Assembly: GCA_036504855.1 (NCBI GenBank)
Contig: DASXUL010000193.1
Span: 17,076-81,075 of the forward strand
DNA from: DASXUL01 sp036504855
Lineage (GTDB): Bacteria > Armatimonadota > DTGP01 > JAKQQT01
Direction: 5' to 3'
DNA length: 64,000 nucleotides
The translations under genes and the position numbers were made by a program. The notes beneath the pieces were generated by a model. It did not search any database. It was not told where the DNA came from and saw only the letters and a program-made list of their open reading frames with translations. This document shows, piece after piece, positions 1 through 7,673 of this stretch; position 1 is the first letter of the stretch, and every line of letters begins with the position of its first letter.

Positions 1-2
1 TC

Positions 3-419
3 TGCCGCTACGAGCAGGTGGCGGGCGACTACGGCGGGCAGATGGCTTCCTTCGATGCCGTCTTCAGCCCGCGCGGCGAGGACGGCCGCCCCATGCGCCT
101 GTTCGACCGGCAGACCGGCGCGGTGGATCCCGCCGTGGCCCGCGCCTGGGTGAAGTACGACATCAGCCGGCTGTTGACAACGAACTGGCCGCGCCTGGCT
201 CCGAAACTGAAGGGGAAGCTGCATGTCATCTGCGGAGCGGAGGACAACTTCCACCTGAACGAAGCCGTGGCCCTGCTGAAGGAGACGATGCGCGCCCTGC
301 ACAGCGACGCCGTGGTGGAGATCGTTCCAGGACGCGACCACATGAACCTCTACAGCGGCGGCCTCTACGACCGCATCATCCGCGAGATGGCCGAGCGGAA
401 CGGAGTGCCCCGCCATTGA
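3..419 (+). CDS. Alpha/beta-hydrolase (esterase-like), C-terminal part
   Basis: The frame is open from the first complete codon, so the 5' end lies outside the window; 138 residues remain. They resemble the C-terminal third of an esterase-D/enterochelin-esterase-like alpha/beta hydrolase. GAEDNFHLNE could carry the catalytic acid and GRDHMNLY the catalytic histidine; the nucleophile elbow would be upstream. The substrate cannot be deduced. The stop codon TGA (417-419) lies inside a 4-bp direct repeat flanking the insertion that follows, so the last codons may have been set by that insertion. Confidence 0.6.
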   Translation, partial: CRYEQVAGDYGGQMASFDAVFSPRGEDGRPMRLFDRQTGAVDPAVARAWVKYDISRLLTTNWPRLAPKLKGKLHVICGAEDNFHLNEAVALLKETMRALHSDAVVEIVPGRDHMNLYSGGLYDRIIREMAERNGVPRH

Positions 420-420
420 A

Positions 421-540
421 GAGGCTGTCCCAGAAGTCCAAAAAAGAACGATTTCCGCACAACATTTAGTTCTGGCGCATCTCTCGCGCCACAACATATT
501 GTGCTCGGTAGCTCCGAAATCGACCTTTTGGGACAGCCTC
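421..540. mobile_element. 120-bp MITE-like insertion with terminal inverted repeats and TGAA duplication
   Basis: The ends are perfect 12-bp inverted repeats (GAGGCTGTCCCA at 421-432, complement at 529-540), and pairing continues imperfectly for several bases. TGAA occurs immediately outside both ends (417-420 and 541-544), which fits a 4-bp target-site duplication. The interior is AT-richer than its surroundings and has no ORF. The GGCTGTCCCA-type terminus resembles ends of DDE-transposase IS elements. No transposase is present, so it would depend on one elsewhere. A plain terminator is the alternative, but the two arms are about 100 nt apart. Confidence 0.65.
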
Positions 541-556
541 TGAAACGGCAGGGGTT

Positions 557-2398
557 CTAGCTGATCAGTTCGGCCAGCACGTCGGCGTAGCGCTGGGTGA
601 GGACGTGCCGCTTCACCTTGAGGGTGGGCGTGAGCTCGCCGCTTTCAACCGTGAACTCGTGGTCCATCAGGGCGAACTTGCGCACCTTCTCGAAGTCGGC
701 CAGGTGCGCGGAGAGGCGGTCCAATTCGCGTTTGATGGCCTTCTTCGCCTCGGGGCTGGCGGCGATGGCGGACCGGTCGGGCGGCAGCTTCAACTCAGCG
801 GCGAGGCGGTCGAAGTTGGGAACGATCATCGCCACAACGCTCTGGCTCCCGTCGCCCATCAGGGCCAGGTCGGTGATGTAGGGGCTGGACTTCAGGCGGG
901 CCTCGATATCCTGCGGCGCCACCTTCTTGCCGTTCGATAGGACGATGAGGTCCTTCTTGCGGCCGGTGATGCGCAGGAATGTGCCCTCCATCCACTCTCC
1001 CACGTCGCCGGTATGGAACCAGCCGTCCGCGTCGATCGCCTCCGCGGTGGCGGCGGGTTTGTTCCAATATCGGCGCATAACCCCTTTGCCTCGGCAGATG
1101 ATCTCGCCATCGGGCGCGATGGTGAGCTCCACGTTGGGCGAGGGCTGGCCAATGGAGCCGGGGCGCATGTCGCCGGGGTGGTTGGCGGTCACCACGGAGG
1201 TCGTTTCGGTAAGCCCGTATCCCTCAATCATCTGGAGGCCGCAGGCGTTGAAGAACTCCATAACGTCGCCCGGCAGCGGTGCGCCGGCGCTGATGAGGTG
1301 GCGCACGTTGCCGCCCACGCGCTCGCGCACCTTTTCAAACACCAGTTTGTCGGCCAGCTTGCGCTGGGCCTGCGTCCACGGGTCCACTCTCTTCCCGCGC
1401 ATCTCCAGGCGGGCGGCTTTCAGGCCAACCTCAATCGCCCAGTCGAAGATCTTTTTCCTCTTCGGGCCGCCTTTGGCGGCGGCGTCCTCGATCTTCTCCT
1501 TCATCTTCTCATAGAGGCGCGGCATGCCTAGGAATAGCGTGGGCTTCACCTCGATGAAATTGGACGAGAGTTTCGAGATGCGCTCAATGGGGCTGTTTCC
1601 CTCCACGTAAGCGATCTGGGCGCCGTGGCTCATCGGGAGGTAATGCCCCATCGCGCGCTCGTAGATGTGGCAAAGCGGCAGGAAAGAGAGAAAGACGTCG
1701 TTCTCGTCCCATTCGATGAATGATTGCACGCCGGTGAGCACGTCGATGAAGTTGCCGTGGGTAAGCTCCACCCCCTTGGGGTCGCCGGTGGTGCCGGAGG
1801 TGTAGATCAGCGTGGCCATATCGTCCGGGCCAATGGATTGCCAGAGGCGGCGGAACTCGTCATCAGAGAGGCGCTGGCGCTGGCCGAGAGCCAGGAAGCT
1901 GTCCATGGAGTTCGCCGCATCTCCGGGATCGCCCTCGAAGAGGATGGCGTGCTCCAGATCCGGGCATTCGGCGCGGACGGCCACGATCTTGGCAAGCTGC
2001 GCATTGTCGCCGGTGAAGACGATGCGCGAGCCCGAATCCTGGAGGATGTACGCCACCTGGTTCGCGGGCAGGGTGGAATAGATGGGAACGGTTGCGGCGC
2101 CGATGGACAGGAGCGCCAGGTCCACCCGGGCCCAATCCACGCCGTTTTCCGCGAGAATGGCCACGCGGTCGCCCTTGCCGATGCCGAGGGCCATGAGGGC
2201 GGAGGCCACGGTCTGCACTTCGCCGGCCAACTCCGCATAGGTCATCGGGCGGAACAAACCGCTGAGCTTGTGGCTGAGCGCCGGCCGGTTCGGCACGCGA
2301 GTGACGGTGTTCTGGAACGACTGGTTCAGCGTGGTTGTCCCCGGCGAAAGCGCGGCCTTTGGGGCCGGCGTCGTCACGGTCAAACGAGACGCGGACAT
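557..2398 (-). CDS. Long-chain fatty-acid--CoA ligase (AMP-dependent synthetase)
   Basis: This 613-residue enzyme of the ANL superfamily activates fatty acids to acyl-CoA through an acyl-adenylate. The phosphate-binding motif YTSGTTGDPKG begins near residue 199, YGLTETT lies near 394, GWFHTGD near 461, and GRKKDLIVLSNGKK marks the hinge to the C-terminal domain. The length and the LCHIYER stretch fit the FACL/FadD15-like long-chain branch. I place the start at 2398 because GGAGG sits 7 nt upstream of that ATG; a frame open for 45 more codons upstream has no support. It is monocistronic between the MITE and a decayed gene. A TATAAT on the same strand at 2494-2489 is a plausible -10. Confidence 0.9.
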   Translation of the reverse strand: MSASRLTVTTPAPKAALSPGTTTLNQSFQNTVTRVPNRPALSHKLSGLFRPMTYAELAGEVQTVASALMALGIGKGDRVAILAENGVDWARVDLALLSIGAATVPIYSTLPANQVAYILQDSGSRIVFTGDNAQLAKIVAVRAECPDLEHAILFEGDPGDAANSMDSFLALGQRQRLSDDEFRRLWQSIGPDDMATLIYTSGTTGDPKGVELTHGNFIDVLTGVQSFIEWDENDVFLSFLPLCHIYERAMGHYLPMSHGAQIAYVEGNSPIERISKLSSNFIEVKPTLFLGMPRLYEKMKEKIEDAAAKGGPKRKKIFDWAIEVGLKAARLEMRGKRVDPWTQAQRKLADKLVFEKVRERVGGNVRHLISAGAPLPGDVMEFFNACGLQMIEGYGLTETTSVVTANHPGDMRPGSIGQPSPNVELTIAPDGEIICRGKGVMRRYWNKPAATAEAIDADGWFHTGDVGEWMEGTFLRITGRKKDLIVLSNGKKVAPQDIEARLKSSPYITDLALMGDGSQSVVAMIVPNFDRLAAELKLPPDRSAIAASPEAKKAIKRELDRLSAHLADFEKVRKFALMDHEFTVESGELTPTLKVKRHVLTQRYADVLAELIS

Positions 2399-2747
2399 CT
2401 GATATCCTCCGCAGCGATCCGCGCGACTTCCGACGTGACGCCGGCCCGGTAGCGGTCCGCTGGATGCATTCGTTTTACTTACTTGGTGATTATATCGCGT
2501 ATGCCCCGTCCTCCGACGGGACCTTGGTCCCATTTGGGCCGCGGGGCAGGTCCTGAATGTCGATGACCCTGCCCGCCATCGAAACGCGCTTGGATAGCGA
2601 TCAACTCAGCGTCTTCAGCTATCAGTTGCCGGCGGCCAATCCTGGAGGGCCGCCGATCAGCGGGTAGCGCCCATACCGGAAAGGCCGCGTCCAGACGGGC
2701 AACCGATAGCCGATGGCTGATACCCTTCCGAAGGCGACCGCCATGCA
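2399..2747. other. Intergenic region, upstream of the acyl-CoA ligase
   Basis: About 350 bp without a convincing gene. The minus strand carries TATAAT at 2494-2489, about 90 nt before the ligase start, but I see no good -35 at standard spacing. Nothing else recognisable was found. Confidence 0.4.
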
Positions 2748-3312
2748 TTGCATTGCTCGCGCACTATGACTGCCACTCCGACACCGGTCCTCGCCGCCGG
2801 CGCTTCGCCCGCCCGTTCGGCGCCCTCCGGCAATCCCAGCAGCGCACCAGGGACGCTTGGGAGCCTCGCGCTCCGCCACGACAACATCGGCGAAACGCCG
2901 GTGGACCGCCTGCCCAAGGATCCGCGGCGCTTCCACGCGAAATTCCACGGCGAGAACCCCACAACGCCTGGCCGGAACTACGCCATCCTGGAAGCCGAAG
3001 GGGCCGTGCATTTCGTGGGGGCGGCGCTGTCCATGCGGAACCGCCAGGGGCGCGGGCTGGGGTTCGCGGAAGGCGATGAGATCGTGTACGTGGACAGCCG
3101 AGCACGGGCGCGCCCACGACCACGTGACGGATTGCAGCAGCGTGGCCGATTGGTATTCGAGCGAACCGCACGGAGTCTGCTCTCCGCTGGGGTCGGTGGA
3201 CCTGACCCAGGGCGACATCGCCGTTACCATTTGGGAAACCGGCAGGAACGCGGCCTCCAAGGGCTGCCTCATCGGCATTGACGCCTTCGCGCTGACGCCG
3301 ATATCATCCTAA
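2748..3312 (+). pseudogene. Decayed GH172/DUF2961 glycoside hydrolase
   Basis: Two segments in different frames match successive parts of DUF2961 (GH172). The first (about 2877-3100) reads HDNIGETPVDRLPKD, RFHAKFHGENP, NYAILEAEG, LSMRNRQG and EGDEIVYVD. The second, one frame over, resumes with EHGRAHDHVTDCSSVADWY and continues to a TAA at 3310. The stretch normally between them in the family, which includes the GTEDYF region of the active site, is missing. The first half of the protein is also absent. An internal deletion with frameshift plus a 5' truncation is the simplest reading. No functional enzyme is expected. Confidence 0.7.
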
Positions 3313-3380
3313 CAGCGCAGCGACTGGCTGCCATGCAGTAACCCAAGCAGTACTTCGTGTTGTTCGCTGAGGAGGTTGCG

Positions 3381-4004
3381 ATGGATCCCAATGCCACGGC
3401 GTCACTCGCAAAGGGGACGTTCTACGCGCAAGCGCGTCAGTTGTTCGACAATGGCGTGCCGATGGAGAGGGCCATCCGGGTCCTGACCGAGTCCGGTATG
3501 GATAGCGGACGGGCTCGGGAGCTGGCGAAGAGCCTGTACGGCGCGCCGAAAGTGGTGGCGATGCAGGCGGCCAAATCCGTCAGCGACGGCGGGCGGTCCC
3601 TGGCCCGAAGCGCCGGCGCGGGCCTTGCCGCCGCCATCGCCGCGGCCATCGTCTGGGGCGTGATCGCCGCCGTAACCGGCTGCGCGTTCGGCTTTATCGC
3701 CATCGGCGCCGGCGCGGCCGTTGGGCTGGCGGTGCGCGCCGCCACCCCCGAGGAGCATCAGGAGGGCTTTCATCTGCCGCTCATCGCCGCCGGACTGGCA
3801 ATGCTCAGCGTTGTGATGGGGCACTATTTCGGCGCCGCGTTCTACTTCGCTCATCGCCAGGGAATGACGCCGCTGGTTGCCTTTACTCCCATGGCCATCG
3901 GCTTCTTCCTTGATAACATGGCCAGGTTCGTGCGGCCCTTCGATCTCATCTGGTTTGCCCTGTCCATCTCCGCCGCCTTCAAGATCGTCTACCAGGAGAA
4001 CTAG
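3381..4004 (+). CDS. Multi-spanning membrane protein of unknown function
   Basis: 207 residues, not recognised. Residues about 1-60 are soluble and helical (FYAQARQLFDNGVPMERAIR suggests a small helical bundle). Four or five hydrophobic segments follow, including AAAIAAAIVWGVIAAVTGCA, LPLIAAGLAMLSVVMG, and a C-terminal pair around MAIGFFLDNMARFVRPFDL. I chose the ATG at 3381 because GAGGAGG lies 5 nt upstream; an ATG 24 nt earlier has no such site. dprA follows 40 nt downstream on the same strand, so the two may be co-transcribed. Confidence 0.75.
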   Translation: MDPNATASLAKGTFYAQARQLFDNGVPMERAIRVLTESGMDSGRARELAKSLYGAPKVVAMQAAKSVSDGGRSLARSAGAGLAAAIAAAIVWGVIAAVTGCAFGFIAIGAGAAVGLAVRAATPEEHQEGFHLPLIAAGLAMLSVVMGHYFGAAFYFAHRQGMTPLVAFTPMAIGFFLDNMARFVRPFDLIWFALSISAAFKIVYQEN

Positions 4005-4044
4005 CGGGCCGCTCCGTTTCCGTTCGCTGGGCGTGAGGCATTCC

Positions 4045-5142
4045 ATGGACATCGCCGCCTGGATCTGGTTCCATCGCCTGGAGTTGCCGCCGGCCAAGGC
4101 GCATCGGCTGCTCTCCGAATTCGGCTGCCCCGAAGCCATCCGCGACGCGGAGGCCGCCCAACTGGCCGCCTCCGCCGCCGACCTGCACCCTGACTCGCGG
4201 GCTCGCCTGCTCGCCGCCCGCGCCCAGCAAGACGTTTCCCGCGAGCTCGATACGCTGGACGCTTTGGGCGCCGTGCCCATCCCCTTCGATTCGCCGGCGT
4301 ACCCGGCCTCACTGAAGACCATCGCGGACCCGCCCATCCTCCTCTACTGCCGCGGCGAACTGCTGCCCGATGATCGCCTCGCCGTGGCTATCGTGGGCAG
4401 CCGGCGCTGCACGTGGTATGGGCGCGCCGTCGCCGGGCGCCTGGCGAAAGACCTCGCCGACCGTGGCCTCACCATCATCAGCGGCCTGGCGCGCGGAGTT
4501 GATACCGAGGCGCACACGGGCGCGCTGAGAAGCGGTCGCACCATCGCCGTGTTGGGCAGCGGCATCGACGTGATGTACCCGGCCGAGAACCGGGCGCTGG
4601 CGGACGAGATCGCCACGAACGGCGCCGTGCTGAGCGAGGCGCCGCTGTTCGCGCAGCCGGACGCGTGGCGCTTCCCGGCCCGCAACCGCCTCATCAGCGG
4701 CCTGAGCCTGGGGATCATCTGTGTGGAGGTCCCCATCGCCAGCGGCGCGTTGCACACCGCCACGTTCGCCATGGAGCAGGGCCGCTGCGTGATGGCGGCG
4801 CCGGGCGACGCCATCAATGGAAAGAACGCGGGCTGCCACCAACTTCTGAAGGACGGCGCCTGCCTGGTGGAAACGGCCGAGGACGTATTGCGCGAGTTGG
4901 GCGTCCCCGTTCACGCCCTGCCGGACGCGCCCGCCGAAACCCTTCCGTTGCCGCTGGACCTGACCGACGACGAAACCACGCTGATGAACGCGCTCAGCCT
5001 CCAGCCCATCCAGATGGAAGAGCTCATCGCCGCCTGCGGCCTCACCGCCCCCGCCGCCTCCTGCGCCCTCACCCTGCTGGAGATTAAGGGCCTGGTGAAA
5101 CGCCTCCCCGGCAACTGCTACGCCAGAAGCGCGTATGGATAG
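4045..5142 (+). CDS. dprA: DNA-processing protein DprA
   Basis: 365 residues. DprA binds incoming single-stranded DNA and loads RecA during natural transformation. The Rossmann-like core shows VAIVGSRRCTWYGR, IISGLARGVDTEAH, TIAVLGSGIDVMYPAEN and FPARNRLISGLSLG, followed by GALHTATFAMEQGR and VMAAPGDA. A helical N-terminal region precedes it, and a winged-helix-like C-terminus (about 300-365, LSLQPIQMEELIAACGLT) follows. The start at 4045 gives the usual N-terminus (MDIAAWIWFHRLE); the open frame upstream overlaps the preceding gene and is not conserved. A REP-type palindrome begins 4 nt after the stop. Confidence 0.93.
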   Translation: MDIAAWIWFHRLELPPAKAHRLLSEFGCPEAIRDAEAAQLAASAADLHPDSRARLLAARAQQDVSRELDTLDALGAVPIPFDSPAYPASLKTIADPPILLYCRGELLPDDRLAVAIVGSRRCTWYGRAVAGRLAKDLADRGLTIISGLARGVDTEAHTGALRSGRTIAVLGSGIDVMYPAENRALADEIATNGAVLSEAPLFAQPDAWRFPARNRLISGLSLGIICVEVPIASGALHTATFAMEQGRCVMAAPGDAINGKNAGCHQLLKDGACLVETAEDVLRELGVPVHALPDAPAETLPLPLDLTDDETTLMNALSLQPIQMEELIAACGLTAPAASCALTLLEIKGLVKRLPGNCYARSAYG

Positions 5143-5146
5143 CAGG

Positions 5147-5268
5147 CGCCCCAGCGAGTGAACTCGCGGGCAACGAAGGGCGCCAAGTCGCCCTACGGCG
5201 ACTGCGGAATCAGTCCGCCGAGGCGGACTTCGTGCAGTTCCTAGCCCGCGAGTTCACTCGCTGGGGCG
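5147..5268. repeat. REP-like palindrome upstream of the RAYT transposase
   Basis: A perfect 24-bp inverted repeat (5147-5170 with 5245-5268) encloses two small perfect hairpins: a 7-bp stem at 5186-5203 with loop CTAC, and another 7-bp stem at 5213-5228. The arm motif contains GCGAGTGAACTCGCGGG. It sits between dprA and the transposase gene, the arrangement expected of REP sequences acted on by REP-associated tyrosine transposases. Confidence 0.8.
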
Positions 5269-5290
5269 TCAGCAGACTGGAGGGAACGCG

Positions 5291-5707
5291 ATGCGAAAGC
5301 CATTCACGGCCGTGCATATCCACCTGGTCTGGGCGACGTGGGACCGGCAACCGCTATTGCGCGGCGAAGCCGAAGCTGCCGCCTACGCGTGCGTGCGCTC
5401 CGTATGTGCGGAACTCGGAGCTGAAGTCATCGCGCTGAACGGCGCCGAGGATCACGTGCACCTTCTGGTGCGTCTGCCGATGACCGTGCCCATCTCCACC
5501 CTGGCTCAGCGCGTGAAGGGAGCGTCGTCGCATCTGCTCACACACGAGCTCGGATGCGAATGCTTCAAGTGGCAGGGAGCCTGCGGAGCGTTTTCGGTGG
5601 AGAGGAAGCATCTGCCTCTGGTCCAGCGCTACGTCGAACGCCAGAAGCAGCGGCATGCCGCCGGCGATCTCTGGCCTACGCTGGAGAAGATCCACGAGGA
5701 CGGGTGA
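5291..5707 (+). CDS. IS200-like / REP-associated tyrosine transposase (Y1 family)
   Basis: 138 residues, the normal size for Y1 transposases. These enzymes cut and rejoin single-stranded DNA at hairpin ends through a 5'-phosphotyrosine link. The HUH pair is visible as EDHVHLLVR (His55, His57). The likely nucleophile is Tyr114 in RYVERQKQRH. The N-terminus HIHLVWATWDRQPLL matches the family's opening strand. No TnpB gene adjoins it. Related palindromes lie on both sides (5147-5268, 5715-5775), so a domesticated RAYT with its REP substrate is more likely than an ordinary IS200 copy. The start is the first ATG of the frame. Confidence 0.88.
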   Translation: MRKPFTAVHIHLVWATWDRQPLLRGEAEAAAYACVRSVCAELGAEVIALNGAEDHVHLLVRLPMTVPISTLAQRVKGASSHLLTHELGCECFKWQGACGAFSVERKHLPLVQRYVERQKQRHAAGDLWPTLEKIHEDG

Positions 5708-5714
5708 ACCCAAG

Positions 5715-5775
5715 CCCGCAGTCGCCGCAGGGCGACTGCGGGCCGTTCGTTGCCCGCAAGTTCACTCGCCGGGGT
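5715..5775. repeat. REP-like palindrome downstream of the RAYT transposase
   Basis: A perfect 12-bp stem (5715-5726 with 5731-5742, loop GCAG) is followed at 5744-5775 by an inverted, near-perfect copy of the 30-bp unit at the left end of the upstream REP (GTTCACTCGC core). The transposase gene is therefore bracketed by inverted copies of the same motif. Confidence 0.75.
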
Positions 5776-5820
5776 ATCCCGTCTTGCCCTTTGCCCGCAT
5801 GGCCGTTCATGATACGCACG

Positions 5821-6810
5821 ATGAGCAACGTCTTCCACACTTACGTAACGCGCGAGATCCCCAGCGTTGGCCTGGACCTGCTGTTGCAGGCCGGCAGCGT
5901 CGAAACGTGGCAGGGTGATGCGCCGCCGCCGCGCGAGGAACTGATTGAGCGCGTGGCCGAGTGCCAGGGCCTGCTCTGCCTCCTCACGGACCGCATCGAC
6001 GCGGAGGTGATGGATGCCGCCCCCCGCCTGAAGGTCATCAGCACGTACGCCGTGGGAACGGACAACATCGACGTGGCCGCCGCCACCGAGCGCGGAATCT
6101 GCGTGTGCAATACCCCCGGCGTTCTCACGGACGCCACCGCGGACCTCGCCTGGGCCCTCCTCATGGCCGCCGCGCGGCGGATTGTGGAGGCCGACGCCTG
6201 CGCGCGTTCCGGCGCGTGGGTCTCCTGGGGTCCGCAGCTCCTGCTGGGGCAGCCCATCGCGGAGCGCACCCTGGGAATCATCGGCATGGGCCGCATCGGC
6301 CGCGCCGTGGCCCGCCGCGCCGTGGGCTTCGATATGCGGATCCTCTACTGCGCCCGCCACCCCGACGCCGAGGCCGAACGGGCCACCGGCGCCCGCTACG
6401 TGGACCTGGATACCGTGTTGCGCGAAAGCGATTTCCTCTCGCTGCATGCGCCTCTCACCGCCGAAACGCGCGGCCTCATCGGCGTCGCCGAACTCGCCAA
6501 AATGAAGCCCACCGCCGTGCTGGTGAACACCGCCCGCGGCCCCATTGTGGACCAGGCTGCCCTGGCCGACGCCCTCCGGGACGGCCGCCTGTTCGCCGCC
6601 GGCCTGGACGTCTTTGAAGACGAACCCATCCCGCCTGGCGACCCCCTGCTGCGCCTTCCCAACGTGGTCCTTGCCCCCCACATCGGCTCCGCCGACGAGC
6701 CCACCCGCGCCCGCATGGCCATCATGGCCGCCGAATCCATCCTCGACGTCCTCCAGGCGCGCATGCCCGCCCATCTGGTGAACCCGGACGTGTGGGATCA
6801 CCGGAAGTAG
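5821..6810 (+). CDS. D-isomer-specific 2-hydroxyacid dehydrogenase
   Basis: 329 residues. It probably reduces a 2-oxoacid (glyoxylate or hydroxypyruvate type) with NAD(P)H. The nucleotide-binding loop is GIIGMGRIGRAVARR. The catalytic set is visible: Arg in VNTARGPIVDQ, Glu in DVFEDEP, His in VLAPHIGSA. The substrate-binding segment VGTDNIDVAAATERGI is typical of glyoxylate reductases. ATG codons at 5809 and 5821 are both possible and neither has a clear ribosome-binding site; 5821 gives the usual N-terminus. It stands downstream of the RAYT/REP block and upstream of a heptad palindrome that begins directly after its stop. Confidence 0.9.
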   Translation: MSNVFHTYVTREIPSVGLDLLLQAGSVETWQGDAPPPREELIERVAECQGLLCLLTDRIDAEVMDAAPRLKVISTYAVGTDNIDVAAATERGICVCNTPGVLTDATADLAWALLMAAARRIVEADACARSGAWVSWGPQLLLGQPIAERTLGIIGMGRIGRAVARRAVGFDMRILYCARHPDAEAERATGARYVDLDTVLRESDFLSLHAPLTAETRGLIGVAELAKMKPTAVLVNTARGPIVDQAALADALRDGRLFAAGLDVFEDEPIPPGDPLLRLPNVVLAPHIGSADEPTRARMAIMAAESILDVLQARMPAHLVNPDVWDHRK

Positions 6811-6921
6811 CATTCAGCATTCAGCATTCAGAATTTAGCCCGAAGGCCCTTGTTCATGAGAGAACCTATCTCGCGGACAGGGGCCTTCGAGCTGAATTCT
6901 GAATGCTGAATCCTGAATGCT
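6811..6921. repeat. Heptad-arm palindrome E1
   Basis: The left arm is four heptamers of the CATTCAG type (6811-6838), and the right arm is four of the CTGAATG type (6892-6919). Inside, CCCGAAGGCCC pairs with GGGCCTTCGAG. The inner 50 bp closely match element E2 at 15.1 kb. It begins with the first base after the dehydrogenase stop and overlaps the 3' end of the YhhN gene. Confidence 0.8.
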
Positions 6922-7558
6922 CCGCAATAAGGGCCTGTCCGCCCCAGTAGAGGGCCATGATGAGGAGGCCGGAGGCGGCGAATCCGGGGGTCCACCGGGC
7001 GAGGGCGATGAGCGTATCGCTGGCGCCGAACATCAGGGCGCCGGCGAGGCCCAGCCAGGCCCAACGGCCCCGGTCGGCCTGCGCGGCGGCGCGCCACATC
7101 ATGGCGCAGATCACCCCGATGTAGACGGCAACCGGCGCGGCCATCGCGCCCAGGTTCATATGCACGGCCGTATAGGCCGCCGCCGCCCAGGCGGCGAACG
7201 GCAATGCGTGCAATGGCCGCAAGCGGCGCTCCATTCCCACGAACGCCGCGATGTAGAAGACGTGCGCCGTGAGGAAGGCCAGAACGCCCGGCACGAACCA
7301 CAACTCCAGCGCCACGTCGCCGGCCGCCGAGGCCAGCAGCCCGGCGAGAATCAGCCGATTTCCCCGCCGCGCCAGGAACGCGAGGCACAGCACCGGCAGG
7401 GCTTTGGTCAGCAGGCGCACCCATTGCGGTTCGCCGGCGTGGGCTAAGTAGAATGCCCCGCTGACGGCGGCGATGATGATGGCCAGGATATCCAGCGGGC
7501 CGAAGCGCGGCGTTTGCTTCGGCGAGGCGGCGGAACGGGAAACGACGGTTGGGTTCAT
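6866..7558 (-). CDS. YhhN/TMEM86-family membrane protein (lysoplasmalogenase-like)
   Basis: 230 residues with about seven or eight hydrophobic segments. The arrangement fits the YhhN family: RLLTKALPVLCLAFLA near the N-terminus, GLLASAAGDVALEL, then GALMFGASDTLIALARW and a final LLIMALYWGGQALIAEH helix. Characterised members hydrolyse the vinyl-ether bond of lysoplasmalogens; activity here is not shown. The last 17 residues (from about HSGFSIQNSARR) are encoded by palindrome E1, not by family sequence, so the original C-terminus was probably replaced when the element arrived. The start at 7558 is preferred over one six codons earlier; neither has a strong ribosome-binding site. Confidence 0.8.
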   Translation of the reverse strand: MNPTVVSRSAASPKQTPRFGPLDILAIIIAAVSGAFYLAHAGEPQWVRLLTKALPVLCLAFLARRGNRLILAGLLASAAGDVALELWFVPGVLAFLTAHVFYIAAFVGMERRLRPLHALPFAAWAAAAYTAVHMNLGAMAAPVAVYIGVICAMMWRAAAQADRGRWAWLGLAGALMFGASDTLIALARWTPGFAASGLLIMALYWGGQALIAEHSGFSIQNSARRPLSAR

Positions 7559-7647
7559 GGGGATCTCTAGCGCCATGGGGATGGCGGGCTGTCATGGCGA
7601 AACCGACCCCTGCCGGTTGGCCCCCGAAGGGACGCTCTGCCATGGAA

Positions 7648-7669
7648 GCCCGCCGTCCCAATGGCGGGC
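7648..7669. terminator. Short stem-loop after the ThuA gene
   Basis: A perfect 7-bp GC stem (GCCCGCC with GGCGGGC, 8-nt loop) lies 4 nt beyond the ThuA stop on the minus strand. It has no T-tract. It may attenuate transcription into the YhhN gene. Confidence 0.4.
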
Positions 7670-7673
7670 AAGG

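Noticed and set aside
3622..3745. Ala/Gly-rich tract in the small membrane protein as a low-complexity artefact
   Set aside because: It forms normal membrane helices in a gene with a good ribosome-binding site.
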